The notes: generated by a model from the sequence alone, not told the origin. DNA of 64,000 nt from Sphingobacterium phlebotomi (GCF_008180195.1 NZ_VTAV01000003.1:248001-312000), one strand, 5' to 3'; positions 35,232-45,885 are shown, numbered from the stretch's first letter. Program-made: numbers and translations.

Positions 35232-36269
35232 ATGGAAGGAGCTTTTATTTTAGAAAAATTGATTTTGGTGGTGATTGTTTTCACGATCTCCTTGGTGATA
35301 GCGATGTACTCGACATTGGCGGAACGTAAAATTGCAGGCTTTATGCAGGATCGTCACGGACCAAACCGGGCTGGATTTGGCGGGATTTTGCAGCCACTTT
35401 GTGATGGGGGGAAGTTCTTTTTTAAAGAAGAGATTATTCCAGCAGGAGCTCACAAGCCTTTGTTTATATTGGGGCCTACTTTAGCGATTATCACGGCCTG
35501 TATCAGCTCGGCTGTCATTCCTTGGGGGCAGACACTAACCATCGGCGAACGTGAAGTGGTCTTGCAGGTTGCCGACATCAATGTGGGCGTACTTTATATC
35601 TTTGGCGTTGTGGCCTTGGGGGTATATGGTATTATGTTGGGTGGATGGGCATCAAATAATAAGTTTTCGTTAATGGGCGCTATTCGCGCGGCCTCGCAGA
35701 GTATTAGCTATGAAATTCCGATGGGGCTTTCTATTATCGCCTTGTTGATGGTAAGCGGGACGTTATCTATGGGAGAAATCGTTGCGCAGCAGTCGGGATT
35801 TGTCAACTGGAACATTTGGGTACAACCGTTGGGCTTCTTAATTTTCTTGGTGTGCGCATTCGCGGAATGTAATCGGGTACCATTTGACTTGCCGGAGTGT
35901 GAAACGGAGCTTATCGGAGGATACCATACCGAGTATTCATCGATGAAACTCGGTCTTTATATGTTTTCCGAGTATATCAATATGTTTGTTTCTTCGGCAT
36001 TGATGGCCGCCTTGTATTTTGGGGGATATAACTTTCCGTTCATGTACGAATTGGGGCTATCACAGAATTGGATCACCATTATTGGTGTATTGGTATTCTT
36101 CCTTAAAATATTTGGATTTATCTTTTTCTTCATGTGGGTACGTTGGACGCTGCCCCGCTTCCGCTATGATCAGCTGATGGGGCTGGGATGGAAGATATTG
36201 ATTCCGCTGGCGATAGCAAATATTGTCTTGACGGCAGTGGTGATCGTGGTGAAGGATACTTATTTTTAA
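35232..36269 (+). CDS. nuoH: NADH-quinone oxidoreductase subunit H
   Basis: 345 residues, eight membrane helices. Contains AERKIAGFMQDRHGPNRAG, QSISYEIPMGL and DLPECETELIGGYHTEYSS (key part ECETELIGGYHTEYS), all hallmarks of the quinone-channel subunit linking the two arms. Confidence 0.97.
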   Translation: MEGAFILEKLILVVIVFTISLVIAMYSTLAERKIAGFMQDRHGPNRAGFGGILQPLCDGGKFFFKEEIIPAGAHKPLFILGPTLAIITACISSAVIPWGQTLTIGEREVVLQVADINVGVLYIFGVVALGVYGIMLGGWASNNKFSLMGAIRAASQSISYEIPMGLSIIALLMVSGTLSMGEIVAQQSGFVNWNIWVQPLGFLIFLVCAFAECNRVPFDLPECETELIGGYHTEYSSMKLGLYMFSEYINMFVSSALMAALYFGGYNFPFMYELGLSQNWITIIGVLVFFLKIFGFIFFFMWVRWTLPRFRYDQLMGLGWKILIPLAIANIVLTAVVIVVKDTYF

Positions 36270-36273
36270 GACT

Positions 36274-36798
36274 ATGCAATCTTTATCAAATAGAAAGAAA
36301 GTTATCGAGCAGAAGCCCATGAATTTTTGGGAGCGGATGTATCTGCCCGCTATCGTGAAGGGGTTAGGCATTACGATACGACATTTTTTCAAGAAGATTC
36401 CGACGGTGAAATATCCAGAGGAGCAACGACCTTATTCGAAGAATTTCCGGGGACTGCATTCGCTGAAGCGTGACGAGGAAGGACGTGAACGCTGTACAGC
36501 CTGTGGGCTTTGTGCGCTTTCTTGTCCGGCGGAGGCTATTACGATGATTGCCGCGGAACGGACAAAAGAGGAGGAGACTCTGTATCGCGAGGAGAAATAC
36601 GCGGCCGTATATGAGATCAATATGCTGCGTTGTATTTTTTGTGGTCTGTGTGAAGAGGCCTGTCCGAAAGAAGCGATCTACTTGGATGGTCCACATGTAA
36701 CGGCGGATTATGTAAGAAAGGACTTTATTTACGGGAAAGACAAATTAGTCGAGCCTGTATTTGATATTACGAAACTAAACCCGGAAAAAACGAACTAG
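36274..36798 (+). CDS. nuoI: NADH-quinone oxidoreductase subunit I
   Basis: 174 residues. Two 4Fe-4S motifs, CTACGLCALSCPAEAI and CIFCGLCEEACPKEAI, carry clusters N6a and N6b between NuoG and NuoB. Starts four bases after nuoH. Confidence 0.97.
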   Translation: MQSLSNRKKVIEQKPMNFWERMYLPAIVKGLGITIRHFFKKIPTVKYPEEQRPYSKNFRGLHSLKRDEEGRERCTACGLCALSCPAEAITMIAAERTKEEETLYREEKYAAVYEINMLRCIFCGLCEEACPKEAIYLDGPHVTADYVRKDFIYGKDKLVEPVFDITKLNPEKTN

Positions 36799-36799
36799 C

Positions 36800-37306
36800 A
36801 TGTCCTTATTTTATTTTGTTGCCTTTGTTGCTATTTTTTTCGCGTTGATGACGATCTTCACCAAAAATCCGGTACACAGCGTGCTGTATTTGGTGGTAAC
36901 GTTTTTTACGCTGACGGTTCATTATATTCTATTGAACGCGCAATTTCTGGCTGTAGTGAATTTTATCGTGTACATGGGAGCCATTATGGTACTCTTTTTA
37001 TTCGTCCTCATGTTACTGAATCTTAATGGGGATACGGAACCCATGAAGTCTAATTTGGTCAAGATTATGGGGGTTATAGCAGGGATGTGTTTGTTTACGA
37101 CACTCTTAGGGTCGCTGCGTGTTATAGATCCGTCCAATGAGATCGTAACCGGCAATACGGATATAGGGCTCGTGAAACATTTGGGTAATGTGTTGTTTAA
37201 CGAGTTCTTGCTACCTTTTGAAATTTCGGCAATTTTATTGTTGATCGCGATGATCGGAGCGGTATTGTTGGCAAAAAAAGAAGTTAAAGAGATTAAAAAA
37301 GCATAA
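36800..37306 (+). CDS. nuoJ: NADH-quinone oxidoreductase subunit J
   Basis: 168 residues, five hydrophobic helices. NPVHSVLYLVVTFF and FIVYMGAIMVLFLFVLMLLN (core VYMGAIMVLFLF) mark the family. Membrane-arm subunit. Shares its last base region with the nuoK start (TAATG). Confidence 0.95.
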   Translation: MSLFYFVAFVAIFFALMTIFTKNPVHSVLYLVVTFFTLTVHYILLNAQFLAVVNFIVYMGAIMVLFLFVLMLLNLNGDTEPMKSNLVKIMGVIAGMCLFTTLLGSLRVIDPSNEIVTGNTDIGLVKHLGNVLFNEFLLPFEISAILLLIAMIGAVLLAKKEVKEIKKA

Positions 37307-37635
37307 TGGAGAATATTGTAACGCAGATTCAGGGTGTTCCACTCAACCACTACATCATTTTTTGTAGTATCATTTTCGCTATCGGTGTTACGGGCGTACT
37401 TATCCGTCGGAACGTGATTATTATTATGATGTCCATCGAATTGATGCTGAATGCAGTCAATTTATTGTTGGCGGCTTTTTCCGCCTATCGGGGCGATCCA
37501 ACAGGTCAGGTGTTCGTGTTTTTCATCATGGCATTGGCGGCAGCAGAGGTGGCTGTGGGGCTTGCGATTATCATCATGGTGTACCGAAATACGAAATCGG
37601 TGGATATTGAATCGTTGAGTAAATTGCGTTGGTAA
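37306..37635 (+). CDS. nuoK: NADH-quinone oxidoreductase subunit K
   Basis: 109 residues, three helices. Conserved Glu in MSIELMLNAVNLLL and in AAAEVAVGLAIIIMVYR; both are part of the proton path through the membrane arm. Confidence 0.96.
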   Translation: MENIVTQIQGVPLNHYIIFCSIIFAIGVTGVLIRRNVIIIMMSIELMLNAVNLLLAAFSAYRGDPTGQVFVFFIMALAAAEVAVGLAIIIMVYRNTKSVDIESLSKLRW

Positions 37636-37666
37636 TTGAATAGAAGAATTTTTACTAAGAAACTAT

Positions 37667-39586
37667 ATGTCTGAATTAATTTGGCTGATCCCATTGATAC
37701 CTTTTATAGGTTTTGTAATAAACGGCTTAATGGGTAATCGTGTGCCGAAAGCGGTTACGGCTATTGTGGGCTGTGGCGTGGTGCTCGCTTCTTTTGTGTT
37801 AAGCTTGTTGGTTTACTTTGAAGTCGCAGCTGCGCGTGAAACCGGTGCTTCTGGAGAAATATATGTACATCTCTTCGACTGGTTTACAGTAGGCAAACTG
37901 CAGGTCGCGCTTTCTTTTCTGGCGGATCCGTTGAGTGCTATTATGCTCTTGATTATTACAGGTGTAGGGTTTTTGATTCATCTGTATTCCTGCAGTTATA
38001 TGGCCGGTGATGCAGGATTTGGTAAGTTCTTCGCTTACCTCAATCTGTTCATCTTCTTCATGACCATCCTCGTGCTGGGTTCTAATTACTTGGTCATGTT
38101 CATCGGATGGGAAGGTGTGGGTCTTTGTTCTTACTTGTTGATTGGGTTTTGGTTCAAAAATGCCTCTTACGCCTCGGCTGCGAAGAAAGCTTTCGTCATG
38201 AACCGTATCGGGGATTTGGGTTTTCTTATCGCGATGTTCTTTATTCTGGAAACTTTTGGTAGTTTGGAATACGGAACGGTATTCGCCGCTGCGGCAAGCA
38301 TGCCGGTGGGAAGTTCCACACTACTCGTTATTACACTCTTGTTATTTGTTGCGGCAACGGGTAAATCAGCGCAGATTCCGTTGTTTACCTGGTTGCCGGA
38401 CGCGATGGCCGGCCCTACACCGGTGTCCGCCTTAATTCACGCGGCAACCATGGTAACGGCAGGTATCTATATGGTTGTTCGTTCTAATATTTTGTTCACG
38501 CTTTCTCCCGTGACCATGGAGGTGATGGCTGTTGTTGGATTGGCGACAGCGTTGTTGGCGGCGTTTATAGCGGTTACACAAACTGATATAAAAAAGGTAT
38601 TGGCATATTCTACGGTATCTCAACTGGGATACATGTTTCTGGGCCTCGGGGTAGGTGCGTTCACCGGGGCTTTTTTTCATGTTCTGACGCACGCGTTTTT
38701 TAAAGCATTGCTGTTTCTTGGAGCAGGATCGGTCATCCACGCCATGCACGATGAGCAGGATATGCGCCAGATGGGTGGCTTAAGAAAAGCACTGCCCGTC
38801 ACGTATATCACGATGTTTATCGGAACGATAGCTATTAGTGGAATTCCGCCATTTGCCGGATTCTTTTCTAAAGATGAGATATTGGCACACGCATTCCAGC
38901 ATCAGCCAGTTTTGTGGGCTATCGGTTTCTTGACAGCTTTGTGTACAGCGTTCTATATGTTCCGTTTGTTATATCTGACATTCTTCGGAAAGTTTCGGGG
39001 AACGGAAACACAGAAACAACATCTACATGAATCACCTTGGCAAATGACGGTGCCGTTGATTGTTTTAGCGGCGCTATCGGTCATTGGCGGCTTTATCAAT
39101 ATTCCGGAAGCATTGGGTGGCCATCATAGCTTGGCGGCATTTCTGGCGCCGATTTTTGAAGCGGGAAGTGTACATGCGGAAGCGTTGACATTAAGCCACA
39201 GTACGGAGTACCTGTTGATGGGGATATCCGCCGGTGGCGCGTTGATTATGGCGTTTGTAGCTTACAATAGGTATGTGAAAAAAGAGGCCCTTCCAGTTGC
39301 TGAAACACCGGCATCAAAAGGACTACATAAACTATCCTTTCGCAAGTTATATGTGGATGAATTTTATGATGCGCTTATTGTGCAACCGTTGAACAAATTA
39401 TCGGTTGGCTTTCATAAATATGTGGATCGCTTGGGCATCGATGGATTCGTTAATGGGGTAGGCGATTTCTTTATCGGAGCTGGAAAGGGCGTAAGGCAAT
39501 GGCAAAGTGGTCATGTCGGGTTTTATATTATGATGATGGTAATTAGTGTGATTGCCATCTTGCTATATGCCGTATTTAGTATTTAA
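37667..39586 (+). CDS. nuoL: NADH-quinone oxidoreductase subunit L
   Basis: 639 residues, antiporter-like membrane subunit at the end of the membrane arm with the long lateral helix. Seen: FIGWEGVGLCSYLLIGFW with its conserved Glu, TWLPDAMAGPTPVSALIHAATMVTAG (core PDAMAGPTPVSALIHAA), and YSTVSQLGYMFLGLG. Pumps protons. Confidence 0.97.
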   Translation: MSELIWLIPLIPFIGFVINGLMGNRVPKAVTAIVGCGVVLASFVLSLLVYFEVAAARETGASGEIYVHLFDWFTVGKLQVALSFLADPLSAIMLLIITGVGFLIHLYSCSYMAGDAGFGKFFAYLNLFIFFMTILVLGSNYLVMFIGWEGVGLCSYLLIGFWFKNASYASAAKKAFVMNRIGDLGFLIAMFFILETFGSLEYGTVFAAAASMPVGSSTLLVITLLLFVAATGKSAQIPLFTWLPDAMAGPTPVSALIHAATMVTAGIYMVVRSNILFTLSPVTMEVMAVVGLATALLAAFIAVTQTDIKKVLAYSTVSQLGYMFLGLGVGAFTGAFFHVLTHAFFKALLFLGAGSVIHAMHDEQDMRQMGGLRKALPVTYITMFIGTIAISGIPPFAGFFSKDEILAHAFQHQPVLWAIGFLTALCTAFYMFRLLYLTFFGKFRGTETQKQHLHESPWQMTVPLIVLAALSVIGGFINIPEALGGHHSLAAFLAPIFEAGSVHAEALTLSHSTEYLLMGISAGGALIMAFVAYNRYVKKEALPVAETPASKGLHKLSFRKLYVDEFYDALIVQPLNKLSVGFHKYVDRLGIDGFVNGVGDFFIGAGKGVRQWQSGHVGFYIMMMVISVIAILLYAVFSI

Positions 39587-39602
39587 TTTTGATAATTGAA
39601 CA

Positions 39603-41048
39603 ATGAGTAACCTATTTATATTACTATTAGTACCTGTTATTTCGGCGATAGTATTATGTTTTGTAAAGGATGCGGTACGGGCAAAATGGATAGCACTGCT
39701 TGCTGCGTTGCTTGAATTGGGGCTTTCCATCCCTTTTCTGTGTGGGTTTATACCGGATGCGAGTATACAATTCGAACAACGTTGGATGTGGGTGGAGTCG
39801 TTGGGCATTCAGTTTCATATCGGCTTAGATGGTATTAGCCTTCCTCTGCTGTTGTTGACAAATGGGTTGATTCCCCTCATTGTACTGACTTCGTTTAGAA
39901 AAGCGCATAAAGGGAATTTCTTTGCGTTAATCTCGTTTATGCAAGCAGGGTTACTGTTGGTATTCCTGGCATTAGACGCGTTCACGTTCTATGTAGGCTG
40001 GGAAGTGGCCTTGATTCCTATTTATTTTATCTGTGCGCTTTGGGGAGATGGTGACCGTATTCGTATTAACCTTAAGTTCTTTATCTATACATTTTTTGGA
40101 AGCTTGTTGATGTTGGTGGCGCTTATTTATCTATACAACCAAAGCGCAACACCAAGCTTTGAATGGAGCGCATTCGTAGCATTGGACTTATCTGAATCTA
40201 CACAACGCTGGATATTCTGGGCTTTTTTCTTGGCGTTTGCCATTAAGATCCCGATTTTCCCTTTTCATACCTGGCAGCCGGATACCTATACGCATGCGCC
40301 AGCAGCCGGAACGATGCTGTTGGCAGGTATTATGCTCAAAATGGGGGTATATGGGTTGATGCGTTGGTTATTGCCTGTCGCTCCGCTCGGTGCATTGGCT
40401 TACGGCCAGGTCGCTATGGTCCTCTGTGTTATTGGCATCGTATACGCTTCTATCATCGCTTTTAAACAGCAGGATGCTAAACGTTTGATCGCGTATTCTT
40501 CGATTGCGCACGTCGGACTTATCTCTGCGGGTGTCTTCTCCTGGAATGCGGAAGGATTGCAGGGGGCTATTATCCAGATGGTGAACCATGGTTTGAGCGT
40601 AGTGGGATTATTTTTTATTATTGATATCTTACAAGAGCGGACCGGAACGCGTACATTGGCGGAATGGGGAGGAATAGCGAGCAAGGCCCCTCGTCTGGCA
40701 ACGGTATTTCTTATTATTTTGATGGGGGCAGTCGGTTTACCGTTAACCAACGGCTTTATTGGGGAATTTCTGCTGTTGAAAGGTGTGTTTGATTACGGCG
40801 TGTGGTATGCTGTATTTGGTGGATTAACGTTGATATTGGGCGCCGTATATATGTTGCGTTTCTATCAGAAATCGATGTTGGGCGCTTTGCCGGAACGCTA
40901 TGCTGGCGTGTTGGATATAAAAGGATACGAAGTTTTGGTATTGGCGATTATCGTGTTTTTTACCCTATTTTTAGGGGTATGGCCGAAAGCAATTTTACAG
41001 CTTTCAGAGGCATCGGTAACAAACTTATTGGATCAAATTAAATTTTAA
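39603..41048 (+). CDS. nuoM: NADH-quinone oxidoreductase subunit M
   Basis: 481 residues, antiporter-like. YVGWEVALIPIYFICALWG has the conserved Glu, FPFHTWQPDTYTHAPAAGTM and IAYSSIAHVGL follow. Pumps protons next to NuoL. Starts 17 bp after nuoL. Confidence 0.97.
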   Translation: MSNLFILLLVPVISAIVLCFVKDAVRAKWIALLAALLELGLSIPFLCGFIPDASIQFEQRWMWVESLGIQFHIGLDGISLPLLLLTNGLIPLIVLTSFRKAHKGNFFALISFMQAGLLLVFLALDAFTFYVGWEVALIPIYFICALWGDGDRIRINLKFFIYTFFGSLLMLVALIYLYNQSATPSFEWSAFVALDLSESTQRWIFWAFFLAFAIKIPIFPFHTWQPDTYTHAPAAGTMLLAGIMLKMGVYGLMRWLLPVAPLGALAYGQVAMVLCVIGIVYASIIAFKQQDAKRLIAYSSIAHVGLISAGVFSWNAEGLQGAIIQMVNHGLSVVGLFFIIDILQERTGTRTLAEWGGIASKAPRLATVFLIILMGAVGLPLTNGFIGEFLLLKGVFDYGVWYAVFGGLTLILGAVYMLRFYQKSMLGALPERYAGVLDIKGYEVLVLAIIVFFTLFLGVWPKAILQLSEASVTNLLDQIKF

Positions 41049-41067
41049 TTAGCGATTGTAGAATATT

Positions 41068-42450
41068 ATGGGGGCAATTATTACATTGTGTGTTTTGGGG
41101 ATAGTGGTGCTATATCTTGGCTTGTTTAAAGCGAAGAATGCGTTGCTACCTGTAACCTTGCTGGGATTGGTCGTGACACTGGGGTTTCTGGTGTCGGGAT
41201 GGAACACCGAAGCGCTGCCGCAATTTCACGGAATGGTGATTTTTGATCGCTTAGCGTTGTCTTTTTCGATCCTGTGTGTGGTCATTACGGGGTTGGTTAT
41301 GCTGCTTTCTAAAGAATACTTTAAGAATATCAGTACCTATCTTTCGGAATATTTTTGTTTGATTATCTTTTCGTTGCTGGGGGCATTGTTGGTCAACTCC
41401 TACCATAATTTTGCGATGTTGTTCATCGGTATCGAGGTGATGTCCGTAGCTTTATATATCCTTGTGGGAATTCGGAAAACGGACCTTGCTTCGAATGAAG
41501 CTGCGCTTAAGTACTTCTTGATGGGCGCATTTTCGACTGGTTTTCTCCTTTTCGGGATCACGCTCTTGTACGGTGCTTCCGGCACATTTGACTTAACGGA
41601 ATTACAAACCTACGTACAAACATCTTCCGAGGTTTCTCCCTTATTTTACGGTGGAATGTTGTTGTTGCTTTGTGGTTTATGCTTTAAGATCGGTGTCGCC
41701 CCCTTCCACTTCTGGACACCGGACGTGTATGACGGAGCACCAATATTGATCACCAGCTTTATGAGTACGGTCGTAAAAGTCGCCTCTTTTGTTGGCTTCT
41801 TACGGCTATTCAGCACGGTATTGGTACCGTTGCATGATTTTTGGACACCAGTATTGTTGACTATCATCATCATCACGCTCTTCGTGGGAAATATCACGGC
41901 ACTGCTACAGTCGAGTTTTAAGCGGATGATGGCCTATTCAAGTATTTCGCATGCTGGCTATATGTTGTTTGCTATTGTATCCATTGGTGCGATGTCCGCA
42001 TCGGGTATGCTCGTGTACGCCACGGCGTATTCGCTAGCTTCGGTGATTGCGTTTGGTATGCTTATTTTGGTGAAACGCAGCACCGGCTCGGAGAACTTCG
42101 AATCGTTTAACGGACTGGCAAAAAAAGAACCGATGTTAGCTCTGATATTAACCATTGCGATGCTCTCCCTTGCCGGTATTCCGTTGACTGCAGGTTTTAT
42201 GGGTAAGTTTATGATGTTCAATAATGTGATGGGAACCTATAACATTACACTACTTATCCTTGCGGTTATTAATGCCGCAATTGGGGTTTATTACTACTTG
42301 CATGTGGTCGTTAATATGTATTTTCGTAAACCAACAGAAGAAGTAACTGCGCAACATGTACCGATTAGCTACAGGGTGGTGTTGGTTATTGCCGCTGTAT
42401 TGACGTTGATTATCGGTGTTTATCCCGATAGTATTTTAGGGTTATTGTAG
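41068..42450 (+). CDS. nuoN: NADH-quinone oxidoreductase subunit N
   Basis: 460 residues, the third antiporter-like subunit. FIGIEVMSVALYILVGIRK, APFHFWTPDVYDGAP and MMAYSSISHAGYML are seen. Last gene of the nuo operon; no clear terminator hairpin follows, only a T-run near 42466. Confidence 0.96.
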   Translation: MGAIITLCVLGIVVLYLGLFKAKNALLPVTLLGLVVTLGFLVSGWNTEALPQFHGMVIFDRLALSFSILCVVITGLVMLLSKEYFKNISTYLSEYFCLIIFSLLGALLVNSYHNFAMLFIGIEVMSVALYILVGIRKTDLASNEAALKYFLMGAFSTGFLLFGITLLYGASGTFDLTELQTYVQTSSEVSPLFYGGMLLLLCGLCFKIGVAPFHFWTPDVYDGAPILITSFMSTVVKVASFVGFLRLFSTVLVPLHDFWTPVLLTIIIITLFVGNITALLQSSFKRMMAYSSISHAGYMLFAIVSIGAMSASGMLVYATAYSLASVIAFGMLILVKRSTGSENFESFNGLAKKEPMLALILTIAMLSLAGIPLTAGFMGKFMMFNNVMGTYNITLLILAVINAAIGVYYYLHVVVNMYFRKPTEEVTAQHVPISYRVVLVIAAVLTLIIGVYPDSILGLL

Positions 42451-42500
42451 CGATATAGGGGCTTTTTTTCAATTTCATTTTAATCTTATTCTACAAATTG

Positions 42501-42508
42501 TATCTTTA
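42501..42508 (+). promoter_or_regulatory. Possible -7 box before DUF5686 gene
   Basis: TATCTTTA, close to TAnnTTTG, 20 bases before the ATG at 42528. The -33 side is not convincing. Confidence 0.3.
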
Positions 42509-42527
42509 TGGCAGTGCCATTTTGGAT

Positions 42528-45062
42528 ATGAGTAGAATAAGCTTGCTGAAATTGTTGATATTGGTATTTGTCCTTGGTGTCGCAGCACAGCAAGGCGTAG
42601 CTCAATATAAAATCAGTGGAACGGTTATAGATGACATAACGGGAAAAGGTGTTCCGCAGGCGAGTATACAAGTGCGAGGGACATCGGACGGGACATCCTG
42701 TGATGCTTCAGGGCAATTTTTCTTAACAACAACGAGTCCGTTTCCGCTACGACTTGTGGTGTCTGCTGTTGGCTATAAAGAACTCATCATAAGTGTTGAT
42801 ACGCCACAGGAGCATGTGCATATTGCGCTAGAGAATGATAAAAATGTCATTGATGCGGTGGAAATTTCCCGTCGACAAAAATACCGGAATCGAAATCCGG
42901 CGGTGGATATTATTCATCAGGTTATCAAGAACAAGCGCTCCAATCGCTTGGAGAACCAGCCCAGGTTATCTTTTCAACAGTACGACAAGCTGCAGTTTGG
43001 ACTTGTAAACCCATCGGAGCGATATAATAAGCGTTTGGGAAGCTTGAGTTTTTTCTTTAACAATGTGGACACCTTGACATCGCCCGGAAATAAATTACTA
43101 ACCATCTTTATGCAGGAGCAGCTTAGTGATGTTTATTCGAAGAATGATCCCAAAGCGTTTAAAAAGCGCGTAAAATCTATCAAGCAAACGGACTTTGACG
43201 ATCGATATGTAAACAACCATAACATCCAATCGTATTTATCATATCTCTTTCAGGATATCGAGATATATGATGAAAATATATTCCTGATCAATAAATTATT
43301 CCTAAGTCCGATCGCGAACAACGCCCCCGTTTTTTATAAGTATTATATTGCGGATACGATTGATACCGATGATGGCCGCTTGATCGAATTAAACTTTGAG
43401 CCGAGAAATAAAGCAGACTTGTTGCTTAGTGGTAAACTACGGATAACAACAGATGGCCGGTTTGCGGTGCAGGGGGCTACCTTACGGGCGAACAAGGAAG
43501 CGAATCTGAACTGGGTAAATGAGATAACGATTGACTTGCAATTTCGTCCGAATGCAGAACGGTATATGTTCTTGGTTCGTAGCGATGTGGACATTATGTT
43601 CGGTACAAACCGAAGCGATGCGGTATATGGTCGGAAGACGACGCATAATTTTGCTTATGACTTTGCGCCCTCTTTCTCGGACGATGTTTTTAAAGGAGCT
43701 CCTACAGAGGTGTTGAAAACAGCAAAAGACAACGAAGTTCTTGTTCAACAGCAACGTCCCGTGCAGCTGTCGCCGGTCGAAAATATGGTATATGCAAATG
43801 TGGATTCGCTGAACGATAACCGTACGTTTCGGACAATGCTTGCTGCGGGTTATCTGCTGGCACAGGGATTCTATCCCGCAGGACCAGTAGAGTTTGGGCC
43901 ATTGGAATACCTGTATTCACGGAATAATATCGAGGGCAATCGGATACGGCTTAGCGGACGGACGACATTAGGATTTTCGGAGAAAGTGTTTATCGAAGGA
44001 TATTTAGCATACGGAACACAAGATGGCGAGGTGAAATATTTCGTACGACCGACATTTTCCCTTAATGGCAAATCAGTTGCTACTTTTCCAGCGCACTACT
44101 TGCAAGTGGCGGTGCAGCATGATATTTTCGATCCAGGGCGTATACTTGGTTTCCGGAAAGGAGATAGTTTTTTTCAGTCGATAAGAAGTAACGCCCCAAC
44201 GAAATGGATGGACACGTATGCGTATCAACTTAAACACTTGATAGAATTTGGCAATCATGTGAGCCTACAAAGCTCTTTTATCCATCATCGTAGGCGTGCA
44301 ATAGGCGATTTACAATTTATTTCGTCGGGGGACAACCCCTACAATATATCCAATATAAATACCAATGAGTTGGAATTTATACTGCGATGGGCACCAAAAG
44401 AGAAATTCTACTATCGTAACTTGACACGCAATACAATTATCGAAAAGTATCCCGTTTTTACGCTCCAGTATAATCGTGGGTTAAAGGGATTTTGGAGTGG
44501 GGATTACGCATTTGACGCCATGCGTGGTTCGGTTTCGAAACGTTTTTTCTTAAATCAACTCGGTTTTGCAGATATGACCTTGAGTGGTGGAAAAATTTGG
44601 GGTACCCTTCCCTATCCGTTGTTGGAAATGCCAAATGTGTTCCGGGATGAGGACACGCGTCATGAAATTGATTTTTCGATGATGCGTAGCATGGAGTTTG
44701 TCGCCGATGAGTATATCCGTTTGTCGTTTGAACATCAATTGGAAGGATTTATCTTGAATAAAATTCCATTGATCAAGAAACTTAAGCTCCGGGAGATTTG
44801 GGGCGGAAAAATGTTTTATGGAAGGTTGAGCGATGCGAATAATCCGTATATCAGTAGAGATGTAGTCCGTTTTGATACCGATGCGGATGGCAATATCATG
44901 ACACACGTATTTGAGAACAAAGTACCCTATTGGGAGGGAAAAGTAGGCATTGATAATATTTTCCGTCTGTTGCGCGTTGAGTATATACGTCGGTTAAACT
45001 ATACAGGATTACCGAATGTCGATAAAGACAGGTATCGGGTAAGCCTTCATTTAAATTTCTAA
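42528..45062 (+). CDS. DUF5686 outer-membrane protein with carboxypeptidase-like regulatory domain
   Basis: About 844 residues from the ATG at 42528; an upstream TTG (42498) would put ten residues before the signal peptide and is not favoured. The signal peptide ends about at GVAQ. Then comes a carboxypeptidase-regulatory-like beta domain (ISGTVIDDITGKGVPQASIQ) like that at the start of SusC proteins, followed by a long DUF5686 region with NPAVDIIHQVIKNK and many alternating strands, probably a beta barrel ending in VSLHLNF. No TonB box or plug was seen. Function unknown; it likely sits in the outer membrane. The enoyl-CoA hydratase gene begins four bases after its stop. Confidence 0.85.
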   Translation: MSRISLLKLLILVFVLGVAAQQGVAQYKISGTVIDDITGKGVPQASIQVRGTSDGTSCDASGQFFLTTTSPFPLRLVVSAVGYKELIISVDTPQEHVHIALENDKNVIDAVEISRRQKYRNRNPAVDIIHQVIKNKRSNRLENQPRLSFQQYDKLQFGLVNPSERYNKRLGSLSFFFNNVDTLTSPGNKLLTIFMQEQLSDVYSKNDPKAFKKRVKSIKQTDFDDRYVNNHNIQSYLSYLFQDIEIYDENIFLINKLFLSPIANNAPVFYKYYIADTIDTDDGRLIELNFEPRNKADLLLSGKLRITTDGRFAVQGATLRANKEANLNWVNEITIDLQFRPNAERYMFLVRSDVDIMFGTNRSDAVYGRKTTHNFAYDFAPSFSDDVFKGAPTEVLKTAKDNEVLVQQQRPVQLSPVENMVYANVDSLNDNRTFRTMLAAGYLLAQGFYPAGPVEFGPLEYLYSRNNIEGNRIRLSGRTTLGFSEKVFIEGYLAYGTQDGEVKYFVRPTFSLNGKSVATFPAHYLQVAVQHDIFDPGRILGFRKGDSFFQSIRSNAPTKWMDTYAYQLKHLIEFGNHVSLQSSFIHHRRRAIGDLQFISSGDNPYNISNINTNELEFILRWAPKEKFYYRNLTRNTIIEKYPVFTLQYNRGLKGFWSGDYAFDAMRGSVSKRFFLNQLGFADMTLSGGKIWGTLPYPLLEMPNVFRDEDTRHEIDFSMMRSMEFVADEYIRLSFEHQLEGFILNKIPLIKKLKLREIWGGKMFYGRLSDANNPYISRDVVRFDTDADGNIMTHVFENKVPYWEGKVGIDNIFRLLRVEYIRRLNYTGLPNVDKDRYRVSLHLNF

Positions 45063-45066
45063 TGCG

Positions 45067-45846
45067 ATGCAAGAATCACATACTTATTTTCTGTTGGACA
45101 TCAAACATAAAACGGCTTATATCACGCTAAATAGACCGGATAAGTTGAACGCGCTGAATACGCTTGTGTTAAAAGAACTAGCAGAAATATTGGCAACACT
45201 AGAAGCAGATGACAATGTCCGGGGTATAATCCTAACCGGTGCAGGAGATAAAGCCTTTGTAGCGGGTGCCGACATCAAAGAATTTCAGGAGTTTTCTTCT
45301 GATGAGGCGTGGCAACTATCAAAATCGGGGCAGGAAAAGGTGATGGATGAACTGTATACCTTTCCGAAACCTGTGATTGCGGCGATTAACGGATTTGCGC
45401 TGGGTGGAGGCTTGGAGCTGGCCATGGCATGCCATATCCGTGTGGCGAGTGAGCTGGCAAAGATGGGGCTTCCGGAGGTTTCCTTAGGGATTATTCCGGG
45501 ATACGGCGGCACACAACGGTTGCCGCAATTGGTCGGCCGTGGAAAAGCGTTAGAAATGATTATGACGGGTGAAATGATCGATGCACAGGATGCTTTGCAA
45601 TGGGGATTGGTTAATCACGTGGTGCCGCCAGGGGGCCTAATTTCTACCTGTGAGAAGCTTTTGGAAAAAATGTACCAACGTTCGCAAACGGCGATTGCTA
45701 CCGCTATCCGTGCAGTGAATATAGGGCTTATGGAGCCGGAAAAGGGTTATGAAGAAGAGATGGATGCCTTTGCAAATGCTTTTGATACACCTGATTTTAA
45801 AGAGGGGGTAGCAGCTTTCTTGGAAAAACGAAAACCAAATTTTTAA
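45067..45846 (+). CDS. Enoyl-CoA hydratase/isomerase (crotonase) family protein
   Basis: 259 residues, normal crotonase length. The oxyanion-hole stretches are GDKAFVAGADIKEF and ALGGGLELAMACHIRVAS; the catalytic Glu lies in GLPEVSLGIIPGYGGTQRLP. It probably hydrates enoyl-CoA in fatty-acid or amino-acid breakdown; 3-hydroxybutyryl-CoA dehydratase is a possible specific role, but the sequence does not decide. Confidence 0.92.
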   Translation: MQESHTYFLLDIKHKTAYITLNRPDKLNALNTLVLKELAEILATLEADDNVRGIILTGAGDKAFVAGADIKEFQEFSSDEAWQLSKSGQEKVMDELYTFPKPVIAAINGFALGGGLELAMACHIRVASELAKMGLPEVSLGIIPGYGGTQRLPQLVGRGKALEMIMTGEMIDAQDALQWGLVNHVVPPGGLISTCEKLLEKMYQRSQTAIATAIRAVNIGLMEPEKGYEEEMDAFANAFDTPDFKEGVAAFLEKRKPNF

Positions 45847-45885
45847 TATGTTTGTTCAACTGTCAATATAGACACTATTAACTGT